Shown one piece after another: positions 7,501-15,836 of a stretch of 64,000 bases of DNA; within the stretch, counting starts at the first letter, position 1, and each line of letters begins with the position of its first letter. A program made the position numbers and the translations under genes. The DNA comes from Nonomuraea sediminis. Its GTDB lineage: Bacteria > Actinomycetota > Actinomycetes > Streptosporangiales > Streptosporangiaceae. The stretch is from positions 248,001 to 312,000 of the forward strand of contig NZ_JAHDTI010000007.1 in assembly GCF_018531495.1 (NCBI RefSeq), read 5' to 3'. The notes below the pieces were generated by a model. The model saw nothing but the letters and a program-made list of their open reading frames with translations, was not told the DNA's origin and ran no database searches.

Positions 7501-9415
7501 GCACCATCGAGAAGATGTTCGTGTTGTCCAGGTTGCTGCTCAGGTTGTCCATGCCACGAGTCACGGTGATGGAGGAGTCGTAGTTCATCACATAGCCGTG
7601 ACCGTACTGGTTGATCAGTTCTTTCGTGGCTTCGGCCCAATCGTCACGTTCGTTCCCCTTGGCGTACTGCGTCCAGACGTCGAGTGCCGTCGTGTACGGG
7701 TCGTTCCATTCCTCATGCGCAACTTTTCTGGTTTGCGGCAGGATTCCGGCATGCCAGCCACCCCCGTTGTACGGTTCGCTGTTCCAGAACGGACGCTCGT
7801 GAAGAGTGATGTCCTGGTCGCCGGTCTGCGCGTTGGGGTTCGCATCGATCAGGACCCGATCGTTGTAGTTGCGCGCTGAGCTCCAGGCGACGTCGGGATT
7901 GGAATAGCTCTCCGGACCGCCATCGGCGAAGAGGTACCACGGGTTGTATCTCGCGACCAGACCTTGGATATCGCTTTCGAGGATCTCGGATCCTTCGTAG
8001 AGCGAAGACACGTAGACGCCGAACTTCAACCCGTACCGCTCGGCGGCTTGTTTGGCCTGCAGCACCCGGTCCCGGATCTGCCAGCTGCCGTCCGCGGCCT
8101 GGAACAGGGCGTTGTACTTGTACTGCTTGTTGGCGTTGTTCGGGGTCAGGTTGGCGTTCGGCGAGGGCCAGTAGTAGATGGTGTTCTGCAGGCTCTCGGT
8201 CGAGAGCAGGGTCATGCCCATCTCTTTGGCCGTCTGTGCCCACTCGTCGTAGTTGAAGTTCGGGTCGTACAGGTTCGGCATCGTGCCGGTGGTGTGCGAC
8301 AGGGCCGACATCTTGCCTTCGACGAACCAGTCGACCGGGTTCTTCTTGACCGTCATGGTGTACGGCTTCGTTGTCGTGGAACCGCGGGCATCGGTCACCT
8401 TCACGGTGAAGGTGTAGTCCTTCTGGGATGCGCCGTTGGCGCCGTCCGAGACCGTGCCGTCGATGTGGCCGTCCGGCGCCAGCGTCAGGCCGGGGGGCAA
8501 CTGACCGTCGGCGAGTGTCCAGGAGTAGCCGGGGCTGCCGCCGGCTGCCTGGAAGGCAAAGGGAGACGCCTGCGGAGCAATGCTCGACGTGTTTCGGTTG
8601 CCGTCGATCTTTGCCACCATGCCGACATACGGGTTCTCGTCGTAGGCGTATGGCAGTGCGTTGGACGGGTAGTCGTTCGCCGGGACATCCGCGTTGCGCG
8701 CATCGAACGCATGCCGGTCGATGCTCAGCCCCTGGGTGGCGATGCTGAGCTGATTGTCGGCCACGTTCGGCCCGGTGACCGAGTACGTCAACCCGGGAAC
8801 GACATTGCCTGCACCGTCGCAGAGCCTCGCGTAGAAGCCAAGGAAGTTCTTGCTGGTGCCGGTGTTCTTGTGCTGAATCTCGATGAGAAGCTTGTTCCAG
8901 CCCGGCTTCAGCTGGATCGGACGTCTCGTACCTTCCTTGCTCACCCGACCTGCGACGCGGTCCTGTTGCCCGGCCGGAGCATCGTTGGCGAACAGCCGGT
9001 ACAGTCCCGATCCGCCCACCTGCCACTGAACAGTCTGCGCGACCGGACTGTAGACGTAGCTCGCGGCCACAACCCACTTGTTGGCTGTGGGCTGCCCCTG
9101 CTTGACGTCGAAATAGCCCATCAGGTCGTTGTAGTCGTCGTAGTTCCGGTTGAAGATGCGGTCGTCGAAGTACTGCCAGGTGGATGTTTCCTTGCCGGCC
9201 GGATCGCCCAGGGACGCGCCCATGGCGGGAACGACGGGAGCAGGAGACTGCTCGACTACCGGATCGGTGTACGGACCGGACACCGCCCACTGATTCAGAT
9301 ACGGCGCGGTCCCTCCCGTCTGAGCCGCACGAGCCTGCGGTCCAGCGAGAACGCTGCCGGCCGCCGCAAATGCGAACACAACCGCAGTTGCGACGACGCC
9401 GGATAATCTCTTCAC
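4583..9415 (-). CDS. Giant secreted GH29-like glycoside hydrolase with carbohydrate-binding domains
   Basis: About 1,610 residues with a Sec signal peptide (about 1-31). In order: a jelly-roll-like N-terminal domain (about 40-210, WAVSGPY start), a putative Ig fold of He_PIG type (about 285-360), a TIM-barrel-like catalytic region (about 365-740), a Big_2-like Ig domain (about 820-885), a discoidin F5/8C domain (about 1015-1190), an Ig-like domain (about 1200-1270), a second F5/8C domain (about 1385-1530) and a C-terminal Big_4-type domain (about 1535-1608). In the barrel, LKFGVYVSSLYEG and ARYNPWYLFADGG resemble GH29 fucosidase KFGLYYS and YxPDxxWxDG, which would make D498 the candidate nucleophile. 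Start: GTG 9415 follows GGAGG by 4 bases. A paralogue lies at 19310-23056. The substrate is unknown and the family assignment is inference from motifs. Confidence 0.75.
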   Translation of the reverse strand: MKRLSGVVATAVVFAFAAAGSVLAGPQARAAQTGGTAPYLNQWAVSGPYTDPVVEQSPAPVVPAMGASLGDPAGKETSTWQYFDDRIFNRNYDDYNDLMGYFDVKQGQPTANKWVVAASYVYSPVAQTVQWQVGGSGLYRLFANDAPAGQQDRVAGRVSKEGTRRPIQLKPGWNKLLIEIQHKNTGTSKNFLGFYARLCDGAGNVVPGLTYSVTGPNVADNQLSIATQGLSIDRHAFDARNADVPANDYPSNALPYAYDENPYVGMVAKIDGNRNTSSIAPQASPFAFQAAGGSPGYSWTLADGQLPPGLTLAPDGHIDGTVSDGANGASQKDYTFTVKVTDARGSTTTKPYTMTVKKNPVDWFVEGKMSALSHTTGTMPNLYDPNFNYDEWAQTAKEMGMTLLSTESLQNTIYYWPSPNANLTPNNANKQYKYNALFQAADGSWQIRDRVLQAKQAAERYGLKFGVYVSSLYEGSEILESDIQGLVARYNPWYLFADGGPESYSNPDVAWSSARNYNDRVLIDANPNAQTGDQDITLHERPFWNSEPYNGGGWHAGILPQTRKVAHEEWNDPYTTALDVWTQYAKGNERDDWAEATKELINQYGHGYVMNYDSSITVTRGMDNLSSNLDNTNIFSMVPISSQQLSDMRTSIVKWMDNGRGPDLRESMYGTMPYTMDYTLKPGWYTDPQKAIAHGQGPDWGYAMSRDQYVYMHMIKNQIAGVAKAGFSGQPRMSHIGPFDYPVDQVRWLNKGNSLPFTTEKANGKYYISIDTSDVTADPIDTIIKIQTESPVRNYKMTGVKLFSSQTAANSLQLRAESYMNNYTNVLAPAKLKFTSSNVRVATVGAATGLVKATGDGAATITVTATYSDGVNRPQVMTDTYPVKVQDRAISAALPLVGVNMLTNGAQFWGQFATDRDVPVTFKGYTRKGGEVDILDASTIKYHYATVDGRRDNPAGKIVVTEVPADQSPFTVTGNTMRFTRKVSTPTMYSYWADITVDGKAYTSTRNYVTLLPDANVAIGMTPKVTTDGGHAKALSDGTINDPTGGNLTKWSAPAGEENPSITYDLGKTQDLSRVNLFFNHHMPNADNVTYYNVPKKVKIEYSADGSQWTAGNETNTVSGAGLPTSRNTLAVPGSDTTLYAWEQEGLYYNYPVDPARPSVQARYVRVSFPGGGQNGSPIDVLEVRMFSLRDLTALGSLALQPKAGADSQTATIDVKGYSFLGEPVDLRTAKVAITSDNPSVVAVGEDKTLSSGEAGRARINVTAELAGYRADDYFYVDVDADGRMSFPAFLKQVKLTLSDSSISVNAPVVGTIEGTLNTGEKANLSKAKIEYVLSDSRLAVVPGSNTIVLKQPIASGFQATAKAVVTLDGVAVESNPGTITAQGDNIAGSATVTVSSVRDRDGVPDGNNQDDRYLGTKATDGNKATSWAAKKADRNPWIKLQFPSPVEIDHINLVDRGAAVNQIVEGLLEWEGGSKKVTGIRWDGQPDNVVTFDTPVKTSWVKFTIDPDNTYNNPSDAECGLAELGVFEVQNTKTIVDFRSVAVDTTIGKVPTLPAQTEAVYSDGTTGSVDVTWEPVTSDMVAKSGWFTVRGVVAGTSVKATAVVNVADQ

Positions 9416-9655
9416 GCTACCTCCTTGCATTTGTCGAGATAACCGATGCCTGGCCGCTGGGACATCACCAGCTCATCCCCACAGCCGACTCTTGGACCAC
9501 GAGGTCGGAGCAGATCAACTTCTCGCGGTACCTGGTGTTCAACACGGCCATGCCCAGGTGCGCATTGCCCGGCTCCGCGACTCCAAGCAGGTCCGCGGAT
9601 CGATTCCCGGCATGGTCGAAGAGAGGCCCTGGTCCTCCTGGATCTCGGGGGTGTG
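9416..9655. other. Spacer between GH-like gene and oxidoreductase gene
   Basis: A 240-bp spacer between two minus-strand genes. It holds the Shine-Dalgarno of the large hydrolase gene and a TTGATCTG motif on the minus strand (CAGATCAA at 9511-9518), similar to the TCAGATC boxes near 13.9 and 15.8 kb. Plus-strand reading gives short peptide-like stretches in shifting frames that could be a decayed coding remnant, but I recognise no family. A promoter for the large gene is expected here. Confidence 0.35.
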
Positions 9656-10828
9656 CTATCGCTGGCCGTTGTCGAAATAGGCGGCGACCGCCGGGTCAGG
9701 AGGCGGGATCTCGACGGGGAGGCCGCCGCTTCGCAGGGATTGGGTGGCCGCGTACCCCGCGGCGACCGCCTCGCGGGCGGCGACAGGAGAGGTGACGGTG
9801 GTGCCGCCGCGGCGGACGAAGTCGAGGAACTCCTCGATCAGACGTGGGTCGGCGCCGCCGTGGGATCCCGGGGCGGCCTGGAGCTGGACCGAGTCGTCGG
9901 CGTCCGCGTGGTAGTCCGACCGGCGGTTCCAGATCTTGATGGTCACGTCGCCCGCATCGCCGAAGTTCTCGATGCGCCCCTCGGTGCCGATGACGGTGTA
10001 GTTGCGCCAGTAGTCCGGGGTGAAGTGGCACTGCTGGTAGCTGGCGAAGACGCCGTTGTCCAGGCGCATCTGCATCATGCTGAGGTCCTCGACGTCCACC
10101 ACCGGGTTGAGGTCACGCTGCTGGAGCGGGGGCCAGTTGAGCTCGGGAGCCAGCCAGTCGGTCATGCGCTCCCCGGTACGGTCCCTGCGTGACTGGATGT
10201 CGCCGTAGACGACCAGGCCGCCCATGCCGGTCACCAGCCGGGAGTACCCGCCGGCCAGCCAGTGGATGACGTCGAGGTCGTGCGCGCCCTTCTGCAGCAG
10301 CAGGCCGGTGGTGTTGCGCCGGTCGGCGTGCCAGTCCTTGAAGTAGAAGTCGCCGCCGTGGCCGACGAAGTGGCGGCACCAGATGGCCTTGACCTGCCCG
10401 ATGGCGCCCGCGTCGATCAGCCGGCGCATGGCCTTGACGACGGGCATGTGGCGCATGTTGTGCCCGACGTACAGGCGCGTGCCGGCGGCCTGGGCGGCGG
10501 CCAGCAGGCGGTCGCAGCCCGCGGTGGTGATCGCCATGGGCTTCTCCAGGAACACCGGCACCCGGCCGGACAGGAAGTCCAGGGCGATGCGCTCGTGGGT
10601 GTGGTCCGGCGTCAGCACCAGCACTCCGTCGAGCCCGGCGCTCAGGAGCTCGCGATGGTCGGTCGTGGTCTCCACCCCGGGCCCGAACCGGTCGCTGACG
10701 CCTGACAGCGCCTTCGGGTCCACATCGCAGCAGGCCACCACCCGGGAACCCGCTCCGGGGCGGTGGGCCAGGTCCGCCAGGTCTCCGCGGACGCCGAGGC
10801 CGATCACGCCGAGTCTCAGATCGTTCAT
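9656..10828 (-). CDS. Gfo/Idh/MocA-family oxidoreductase
   Basis: The 390-residue protein has an N-terminal Rossmann fold (LGVIGLGVRG, about residues 6-15), the EKP motif (FLEKPMA, near 95) and a conserved His motif (GAHDLDVIHWLAGG, near 180) in the C-terminal alpha/beta domain. These define NAD(P)-dependent sugar dehydrogenases such as inositol or glucose-fructose oxidoreductases. In this cassette, next to a sugar importer, it likely oxidises or epimerises the imported sugar. It is downstream of the MalG-like permease with a 4-bp gap, so it is the last gene of the transporter operon. The substrate is not predictable. Confidence 0.9.
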   Translation of the reverse strand: MNDLRLGVIGLGVRGDLADLAHRPGAGSRVVACCDVDPKALSGVSDRFGPGVETTTDHRELLSAGLDGVLVLTPDHTHERIALDFLSGRVPVFLEKPMAITTAGCDRLLAAAQAAGTRLYVGHNMRHMPVVKAMRRLIDAGAIGQVKAIWCRHFVGHGGDFYFKDWHADRRNTTGLLLQKGAHDLDVIHWLAGGYSRLVTGMGGLVVYGDIQSRRDRTGERMTDWLAPELNWPPLQQRDLNPVVDVEDLSMMQMRLDNGVFASYQQCHFTPDYWRNYTVIGTEGRIENFGDAGDVTIKIWNRRSDYHADADDSVQLQAAPGSHGGADPRLIEEFLDFVRRGGTTVTSPVAAREAVAAGYAATQSLRSGGLPVEIPPPDPAVAAYFDNGQR

Positions 10829-10832
10829 GTGG

Positions 10833-11675
10833 TCAGCCCTTGCTACCGGTGAAGGCGATGCCCTGGACGAAGTGCCGCTGCAGCAGGACGAAGGCGACGA
10901 TCATCGGTACGGTCGCCATGATCGATCCCGCCATCAGCATCGAGTAGTCGGTGAAGTGCTCGCCCTGCAGGGTCGCCAGGCCCACCGAGAGCGGCATGGT
11001 GCTCGGGTCGGTGGTGACGACGAGGGGATACATGAGGTCGTTCCACGACCAGAGCGCCGTCAGGATCGTCAGCGCGATCAACCCGGGCTTGGCCAGGGGG
11101 AGCGCGATGTGCCAGTACACCCGCAACGGGTTGGCACCGTCCAGCCGTGCCGCCTCCTCGATGTCGCGTGGCAGCGCGAGGAAGAACTGCCTGAGCAGGA
11201 ACGTGCCGAACGCGCTGAACATCCCGGGCACGATGAGCCCTGCCAGCGTGTTCACCCAGCCCAGGTCCTGGATGATGAGGTACTGCGGGATCAGGAAGAG
11301 CTGGCTGGGCACCATGAGCACCGACAGGAACAGCCCGAAGAGCAGGCTGTTGCCCCTGAAGCGCATGCGGGCGAAGGCGTAGGCGGCCAGCGAGCACAGC
11401 ATCAGCTGGGCGACGGTCCTTCCCGCGGTCATCAGCACCGTGTTGAGGAACATGTGCTGGAAGGGCAGCACGTCGAAGACCCGCGCGTAGTTGCCCCACT
11501 GCCAGTGCTCGGGCAGGAGCGTCGGCGGGACCCGGGTGGTCTCGCTGAACGTCTTGACCGATGTGAGGAACTGCCAGACGAACGGGCCGAGCATCGCCAG
11601 GGCGCCCGTCACGAGCACGAGGTGGGTGGCGGTCGAAGCCGCGTAGCGTCTCGTGCCGGCCGTACCGCTACGCAT
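10833..11675 (-). CDS. ABC sugar permease, MalG-like (left cassette)
   Basis: A 280-residue integral membrane protein of the CUT1 family with about six transmembrane helices. The cytoplasmic EAA loop (EEAARLDGANPLRVYWHIALP, near residues 172-192) docks to the ATPase. Its start overlaps the end of the MalF-like gene by 8 bp, so the two are co-translated. No ATP-binding subunit is encoded in either cassette, so a shared MsiK-type ATPase encoded elsewhere is expected, as is common in actinomycetes. Confidence 0.93.
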   Translation of the reverse strand: MRSGTAGTRRYAASTATHLVLVTGALAMLGPFVWQFLTSVKTFSETTRVPPTLLPEHWQWGNYARVFDVLPFQHMFLNTVLMTAGRTVAQLMLCSLAAYAFARMRFRGNSLLFGLFLSVLMVPSQLFLIPQYLIIQDLGWVNTLAGLIVPGMFSAFGTFLLRQFFLALPRDIEEAARLDGANPLRVYWHIALPLAKPGLIALTILTALWSWNDLMYPLVVTTDPSTMPLSVGLATLQGEHFTDYSMLMAGSIMATVPMIVAFVLLQRHFVQGIAFTGSKG

Positions 11676-12576
11676 AGTGCACCCACCTGCGCTGGAGGCG
11701 GAACTGGATGGCGGTCATGGCCAGGATGAACGCCAGCAGCACGAAGGCGACCGCGGCGCCGAAGCCGAGATCGTGCTCGACGAACGCCTTCTGGTAGAAG
11801 AGGTAGGCGATGGTACGGACCCGGGGGAGCGCGGGGTTGGCGGTGCCCGCCGCGCTGCCGGGGGTGCTCATCATCATGTACGCGAGGTCGAACATCTGCA
11901 GCGAGTTGATCATCGTGAGGACGGTGGCGAAGAAGATGCTCGGGCTCAGCAGCGGCACCGTGATGCGGAAGAACGTCCGGACCGGGCTCGCCCCGTCGAT
12001 CGCGGCGGCTTCGTAGAACTCGGTGGGGATTCCCTGGAGCCCGGCCAGGAAGATGACCATGTTGTAGCCGAGGGCCATCCAGATGCCGATCGCGGCCAGG
12101 GCGTACAGCGCGACGGACGGATCGGCCGCCCAGTGCGGACCTGCTATCCCGACCAGGGAGAGCAGGTAGTTCACCACGCCGTAGTCGCCGTTGTACATCC
12201 AGCGCCAGAGCATGGCCACGGCCACCGGCATCGTGACCACCGGCAGGAAGTACAGCGTCCGGTAGATCGAGCGCCCGCGGAGCCCTCGCCGGTTGAGCAG
12301 GGCGGCCACCAGGATCGCGAGCGGGATTCCGGCGAGCTGGACGGCCGTGTAGATCAGCGTGTTGGTCACCGACTGGGCCACAGCCGGTTCGTCGACCAGG
12401 GCGCGGTAGTTCGCACCTCCGATCCAGGTGTGTCCTCCGAAGGGGCCCGTCTTGGTGAAGCTGTAGTAGAAGGTCTGCGCGATGGGCCACAGGTAGAAGA
12501 CCGCCAGCCCGATCGTCATGGGCGCGACCATGGCGTAGGCCCACGCGTGCTCGGCGCCGCGCCCGGGAGGTCTCAC
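11668..12576 (-). CDS. ABC sugar permease, MalF-like (left cassette)
   Basis: A 302-residue membrane protein with about six helices and an EAA loop (YEAAAIDGASPVRTFFRITV). The start is the GTG at 12576, which overlaps the stop of the binding-protein gene as GTGA; a far longer frame upstream is a shadow of that gene. The N-terminus RPPGRGAEHAWAYAMVAPMTIGLAVFYLWP leads straight into helix 1. It is the partner of the MalG-like permease next to it. Confidence 0.92.
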   Translation of the reverse strand: MRPPGRGAEHAWAYAMVAPMTIGLAVFYLWPIAQTFYYSFTKTGPFGGHTWIGGANYRALVDEPAVAQSVTNTLIYTAVQLAGIPLAILVAALLNRRGLRGRSIYRTLYFLPVVTMPVAVAMLWRWMYNGDYGVVNYLLSLVGIAGPHWAADPSVALYALAAIGIWMALGYNMVIFLAGLQGIPTEFYEAAAIDGASPVRTFFRITVPLLSPSIFFATVLTMINSLQMFDLAYMMMSTPGSAAGTANPALPRVRTIAYLFYQKAFVEHDLGFGAAVAFVLLAFILAMTAIQFRLQRRWVHYA

Positions 12577-13814
12577 TTCTCCTTGCCCAGGGCCGTGTTC
12601 ATCGCCACCGCCAGTTCCTTGGCCGCGGTGTCGACGTCCTTCTCGCCCGACCAGGCGGGCCCCAGGATCGTGGGCTCCTGGGTCTGCCAGGCGTCGGTGT
12701 TCTTCGAGGTCGGGAACGGCACCGCGTAGGCCAGCTGGTCCAGGAACGAGCGCAGGTGGTACTGGGGCATGGACTTGACCCAGGTGTCCTGGGTGCCGTT
12801 GAAGGCGGGGATGACCGTGCCCGTCTGGGCCTGGATGTCGGCCGCCTCCTTCGAGCCCAGGAAGGTGAGGAACTCGGTCGCCTCCTTGGGGTGCCTGGTC
12901 TTGGCGTAGGCGACGTTGGCCAGGCCGTGGATCACGACGGCGCGCTTGGTCCCCTGGGGCAGCACCGTGACGTCCACGTCGTTCTTGGTGACGTCGTTCT
13001 TGGCGAACTCGATGGCGTTCCAGGACCCGCCGTAGTACATGCCGACCTTGCCGGACTCGAACAGCTGGGTCGGGTAGGTGTCCGTCATCGACTTCAGCGA
13101 CGGGGACACCCCTGCCTTCATCAGGTCGGTCCAGAACCGCAGCCCCGAGATGGTGGCCGGTTGGTCGTATCCCGAGGACTTGCCGTCGGGGGAGATGACC
13201 TGTCCGCCCGCCTGGAAGATGGTGTCGTAGTAGTTCTCCTGGCCGAAGGGCGGAGCCAGGATTCCGTAGACGCCCTTGGAGGCGTTGGTGAGTTTGCGCG
13301 CGACCTGGGTGACGGTCTGCCAGGTCCAGGTGTCGTCGGGGTACTTGATCTTGGCGGCGTCGAAGAGCTTCTTGTTGTACCAGAGGCCCACCGTGTCGAA
13401 GTCCTTGGGCACGCCGTACTGGGTGCCCTGGTAGCTGTAGATCCGCGACAGCGCCTCGGGATAGTCGGACAGGTTCACCTTGAGCGGCAGCAGGATGCCG
13501 TTGGAGGCGTAGAGCTGGGCGTGCGGGCCGTTCATCCAGAAGACGTCGGGCGCGCTGCCTCCTGTCGCGTCGGCCTGGAGCTTCGTCCAGAACTCCTGGC
13601 TGGCGGTGAGCTGGATGCCGACCCGGATGTTCGGGTGGGTCGACTGGAACCTGTCGACGATCCGCTGCATGGCGGGAAGCTGGTTCTTGTCCCAGATCCG
13701 GTAGCTGAGTTCGACCTTCCCGTCGCCGGAGCCGGCGCCGCCGCCGCACGCGGCGGTGCTCAGCAGGAGCGCCGCCACGAAGACTGACGACCTCCATCGT
13801 GGCTTCGCACGCAT
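12573..13814 (-). CDS. Sugar ABC transporter substrate-binding lipoprotein (left cassette)
   Basis: A 413-residue extracytoplasmic binding protein. The signal peptide ends in a lipobox (LSTAACG, Cys near residue 22), so it is a lipoprotein, followed by a Gly/Ser linker and a MalE-like two-lobed fold (WNAIEFAK, YGGSW, ATEFLTFLGSKEAA). The ATG at 13814 follows a GGAAGGAC Shine-Dalgarno. It is the first gene of a minus-strand operon (binder, MalF, MalG, Gfo/Idh). Its predicted promoter lies about 100 bp upstream and carries TCAGATC boxes. Confidence 0.93.
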   Translation of the reverse strand: MRAKPRWRSSVFVAALLLSTAACGGGAGSGDGKVELSYRIWDKNQLPAMQRIVDRFQSTHPNIRVGIQLTASQEFWTKLQADATGGSAPDVFWMNGPHAQLYASNGILLPLKVNLSDYPEALSRIYSYQGTQYGVPKDFDTVGLWYNKKLFDAAKIKYPDDTWTWQTVTQVARKLTNASKGVYGILAPPFGQENYYDTIFQAGGQVISPDGKSSGYDQPATISGLRFWTDLMKAGVSPSLKSMTDTYPTQLFESGKVGMYYGGSWNAIEFAKNDVTKNDVDVTVLPQGTKRAVVIHGLANVAYAKTRHPKEATEFLTFLGSKEAADIQAQTGTVIPAFNGTQDTWVKSMPQYHLRSFLDQLAYAVPFPTSKNTDAWQTQEPTILGPAWSGEKDVDTAAKELAVAMNTALGKEK

Positions 13815-13838
13815 ACAAGTGTCCTTCCAGAGGGGATT

Positions 13839-13967
13839 GATCTGATACTTCCTGTGACGAAGGCGCTGGTACGCCCCTGAGTGATCCGTAGTCTGAGAGG
13901 GCTGACCCGACGAAGTCAACCCTTGGATCTGATTTATCTCCGAAGTCGGCAGCTATAGATCTGAAAC
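13839..13967. promoter_or_regulatory. Divergent promoter region with three GATCTGA boxes
   Basis: GATCTGAT (13839-13846), GGATCTGA (13925-13932) and TAGATCTGAA (13956-13965) are similar sites between the divergent binding-protein gene and the GntR-type regulator gene. On the minus strand the second site stands five bases before a -35-like TTGACT (complement of 13914-13919). On the plus strand the third precedes a -10-like TAGAAT (13976-13981). The layout suggests operators of the adjacent FCD-type GntR regulator. This is inference; no binding data exist. Confidence 0.5.
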
Positions 13968-14008
13968 ATTCCGGCTAGAATGCGGCCATGAGCAGGATCG
14001 GATAAGAG

Positions 14009-14785
14009 ATGAGCAACGGATTGAACCAACCGCAGGAGCCGGGCTCGGAGACCGGTTACCGGCCCGGTTACGAGATCGCCGCGGAGCGGATTCTCGAGTA
14101 CATCGTCAGCGCGGGACTCAGACCGGGGGATCGCCTTCCCACCGAGAAGGACCTGGCGGACGCCGTACAGATGAGCAGAACGGTCGTGCGGGAGGCGGTG
14201 AAGATCCTCTCGGCGCTGAAGCGGCTGAGCGTGCAGAAGGGCAGGGGAATCTACGTCGCCGAGGTGGAGGACGCCCCATGGACGCAGTCGTTCTCCCAGT
14301 TCCTGCCCGCCGACCTGGGGCAGGTTGACCAGATGTTCGAGTTCCGGCGGCACATCGAGTCCGCCACGACCATGCTGGCCGCGCAGCGAGCCGTACCCAC
14401 GCAGGTGAAGGCGCTGCGTGAGGCCGCGCAGCTGTCGGCGGAAGCCGCCGCGCGCGACGACCACGAGGGCTTCAACCGCGCCGACGAGCGCTTCCACCAT
14501 GAAGTGGCGGCCGCGGCGGCCAACATGTTCCTGCTGGCGACCATCGAGTCGGTGCAGCGCCTCCAGCGGGAGGTCAGCATCATCGGGCTGGCGGGCGTTG
14601 CGGGCGGTTCGCTCGTGGTGGCGGCCGACCAGCATCTGGCGATCGCCGACGCCGTCGCCTCAGGCGACGAAGAGCGGGCGGTCATGCTCATGACCCAGCA
14701 CATCGACATGACGATGGCGCAGTTCCAGGCGGAGATCCGTCACCGCCTCTTCCCCCACGACGAAGGAACCCATGCGAATCACTGA
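14009..14785 (+). CDS. GntR-family regulator, FadR/FCD type
   Basis: A 258-residue regulator: a winged helix-turn-helix (about residues 20-90, AAERILEYIVSAGLRPGDRLPTEKDLADAVQMSRTVVREAVKIL) joined to an all-helical FCD effector domain (about 105-240). FCD members usually bind sugar acids or other carboxylates through a metal held by Asp/His residues. Its gene is divergent from the left transporter operon and overlaps the enolase-superfamily gene by 14 bp. It probably controls both cassettes in response to a sugar-acid intermediate. A tiny frame (13988-14005) precedes the start. Confidence 0.93.
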   Translation: MSNGLNQPQEPGSETGYRPGYEIAAERILEYIVSAGLRPGDRLPTEKDLADAVQMSRTVVREAVKILSALKRLSVQKGRGIYVAEVEDAPWTQSFSQFLPADLGQVDQMFEFRRHIESATTMLAAQRAVPTQVKALREAAQLSAEAAARDDHEGFNRADERFHHEVAAAAANMFLLATIESVQRLQREVSIIGLAGVAGGSLVVAADQHLAIADAVASGDEERAVMLMTQHIDMTMAQFQAEIRHRLFPHDEGTHANH

Positions 14786-15812
14786 TGTCACCGTCGAACT
14801 CGTCGACCTGCCGGGCCAGCCGCCCTTCCGCTGGCGAGCCGGGCTGCCCGGCTCGGAGGGGCCGGTCGTCGGCGGCGTCCTGCGCGTCCAGACCGACGAC
14901 GGCCTGGTCGGCGAGGCGCACACGCGGCGCGGCCTGATCGTCGCCGACCTGGTCGAGCGCAGGATCCGCGAGGACCTGCTGGGGCGCGACCCGCTCTGGC
15001 GCGAACTGCTGTGGCACCGCCTGTGGGAGCTCGACCGGATCGAGGAGCTGCCCATCTACGCGCTCGGCCTGGTCGACGTCGCGCTGTGGGACCTGGCGGG
15101 CAAGGCCGCGAACCTGCCCGTGCACCAGCTGCTCGGCACCTACCGCGACGCCATCCCCGCCTACGCCTCCACGGTGACCTTCTCCACCGTGGAGGAGTAC
15201 CTCGACGTCGCCGACCAGTGCCTGGACCTGGGTTACCGGGCCATCAAGCTGCACGCCTGGGGCGACGCCCGCGCCGACGCCGAGCTCTGCCAGAAGCTGC
15301 GGGCGCACGTCGGCGACGCCGTGCCCCTCATGTACGACGGCTCGGCCGGCTTCGACTTCGCCGATGCCCTCTACCTCGGGCAGGCCCTGTCCGAGGCCGG
15401 ATACACCTGGTACGAGGAGCCGATCCGCGAGTTCAGCGTGACCGCCTACCGCTGGCTCGCCGAACGCGTGAGCGTGCCCCTGCTGGTCGCCGAGACCTCC
15501 GACGGCGCGCACATGAACGTCGCCGACTTCGTCGTCGCGGGCACCGCGGGCTACGTCCGCACCAGCGCCCAGTACAAGGGGGGTATCACCGGCGCCATGC
15601 GCATCGCCCATCTCGCCGACAGCTTCCAGCTCCGGGCGGAGGTCCACGGCACGGGCGTCGTCAACGCGCACCTGTGCATGGCCATCCCCAACACCACCTA
15701 CTACGAGTCCCTCGTCTACACCAACCCGGTGATCCGCGAGCCGGCGATCGGGCCTGACGGTCTCCTGCGCGCCCCAACCGGCCCGGGGATCGGCTACGCC
15801 GATTTTTCGTAG
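14772..15812 (+). CDS. Mandelate racemase/muconate lactonizing enzyme family protein
   Basis: The 346-residue protein has the enolase-superfamily fold: an N-terminal capping domain (about 1-120) and a barrel. The second-strand motif is KLH (AIKLHAWGD), metal ligands are likely D in MYDGSAGF, E in WYEEPI and E in VAETSDG, and a His in EVHGTG resembles the mandelate-racemase general base. Such enzymes dehydrate or racemise sugar acids such as galactonate, fuconate or rhamnonate. Coupling to the GntR regulator and the transporters suggests it acts on the imported sugar after oxidation. The exact substrate is unknown. Confidence 0.88.
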   Translation: MRITDVTVELVDLPGQPPFRWRAGLPGSEGPVVGGVLRVQTDDGLVGEAHTRRGLIVADLVERRIREDLLGRDPLWRELLWHRLWELDRIEELPIYALGLVDVALWDLAGKAANLPVHQLLGTYRDAIPAYASTVTFSTVEEYLDVADQCLDLGYRAIKLHAWGDARADAELCQKLRAHVGDAVPLMYDGSAGFDFADALYLGQALSEAGYTWYEEPIREFSVTAYRWLAERVSVPLLVAETSDGAHMNVADFVVAGTAGYVRTSAQYKGGITGAMRIAHLADSFQLRAEVHGTGVVNAHLCMAIPNTTYYESLVYTNPVIREPAIGPDGLLRAPTGPGIGYADFS

Positions 15813-15836
15813 CTAAGTCGTGGTTCGCGATGATAG

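Noticed and set aside
5782..9406. Several long plus-strand frames inside the giant hydrolase gene
   Set aside because: The minus-strand protein has coherent domains throughout; the opposite frames give low-complexity sequence and no motifs.
10383..11729. Long plus-strand open frame across the oxidoreductase and permease genes
   Set aside because: It runs antisense to well-matched minus-strand genes and has a composition (Arg/Gly/His-rich, no family) typical of a shadow frame in high-GC DNA.
13988..14005. Five-residue frame before the GntR gene
   Set aside because: It lacks a Shine-Dalgarno sequence and does not overlap the regulator start; probably fortuitous.
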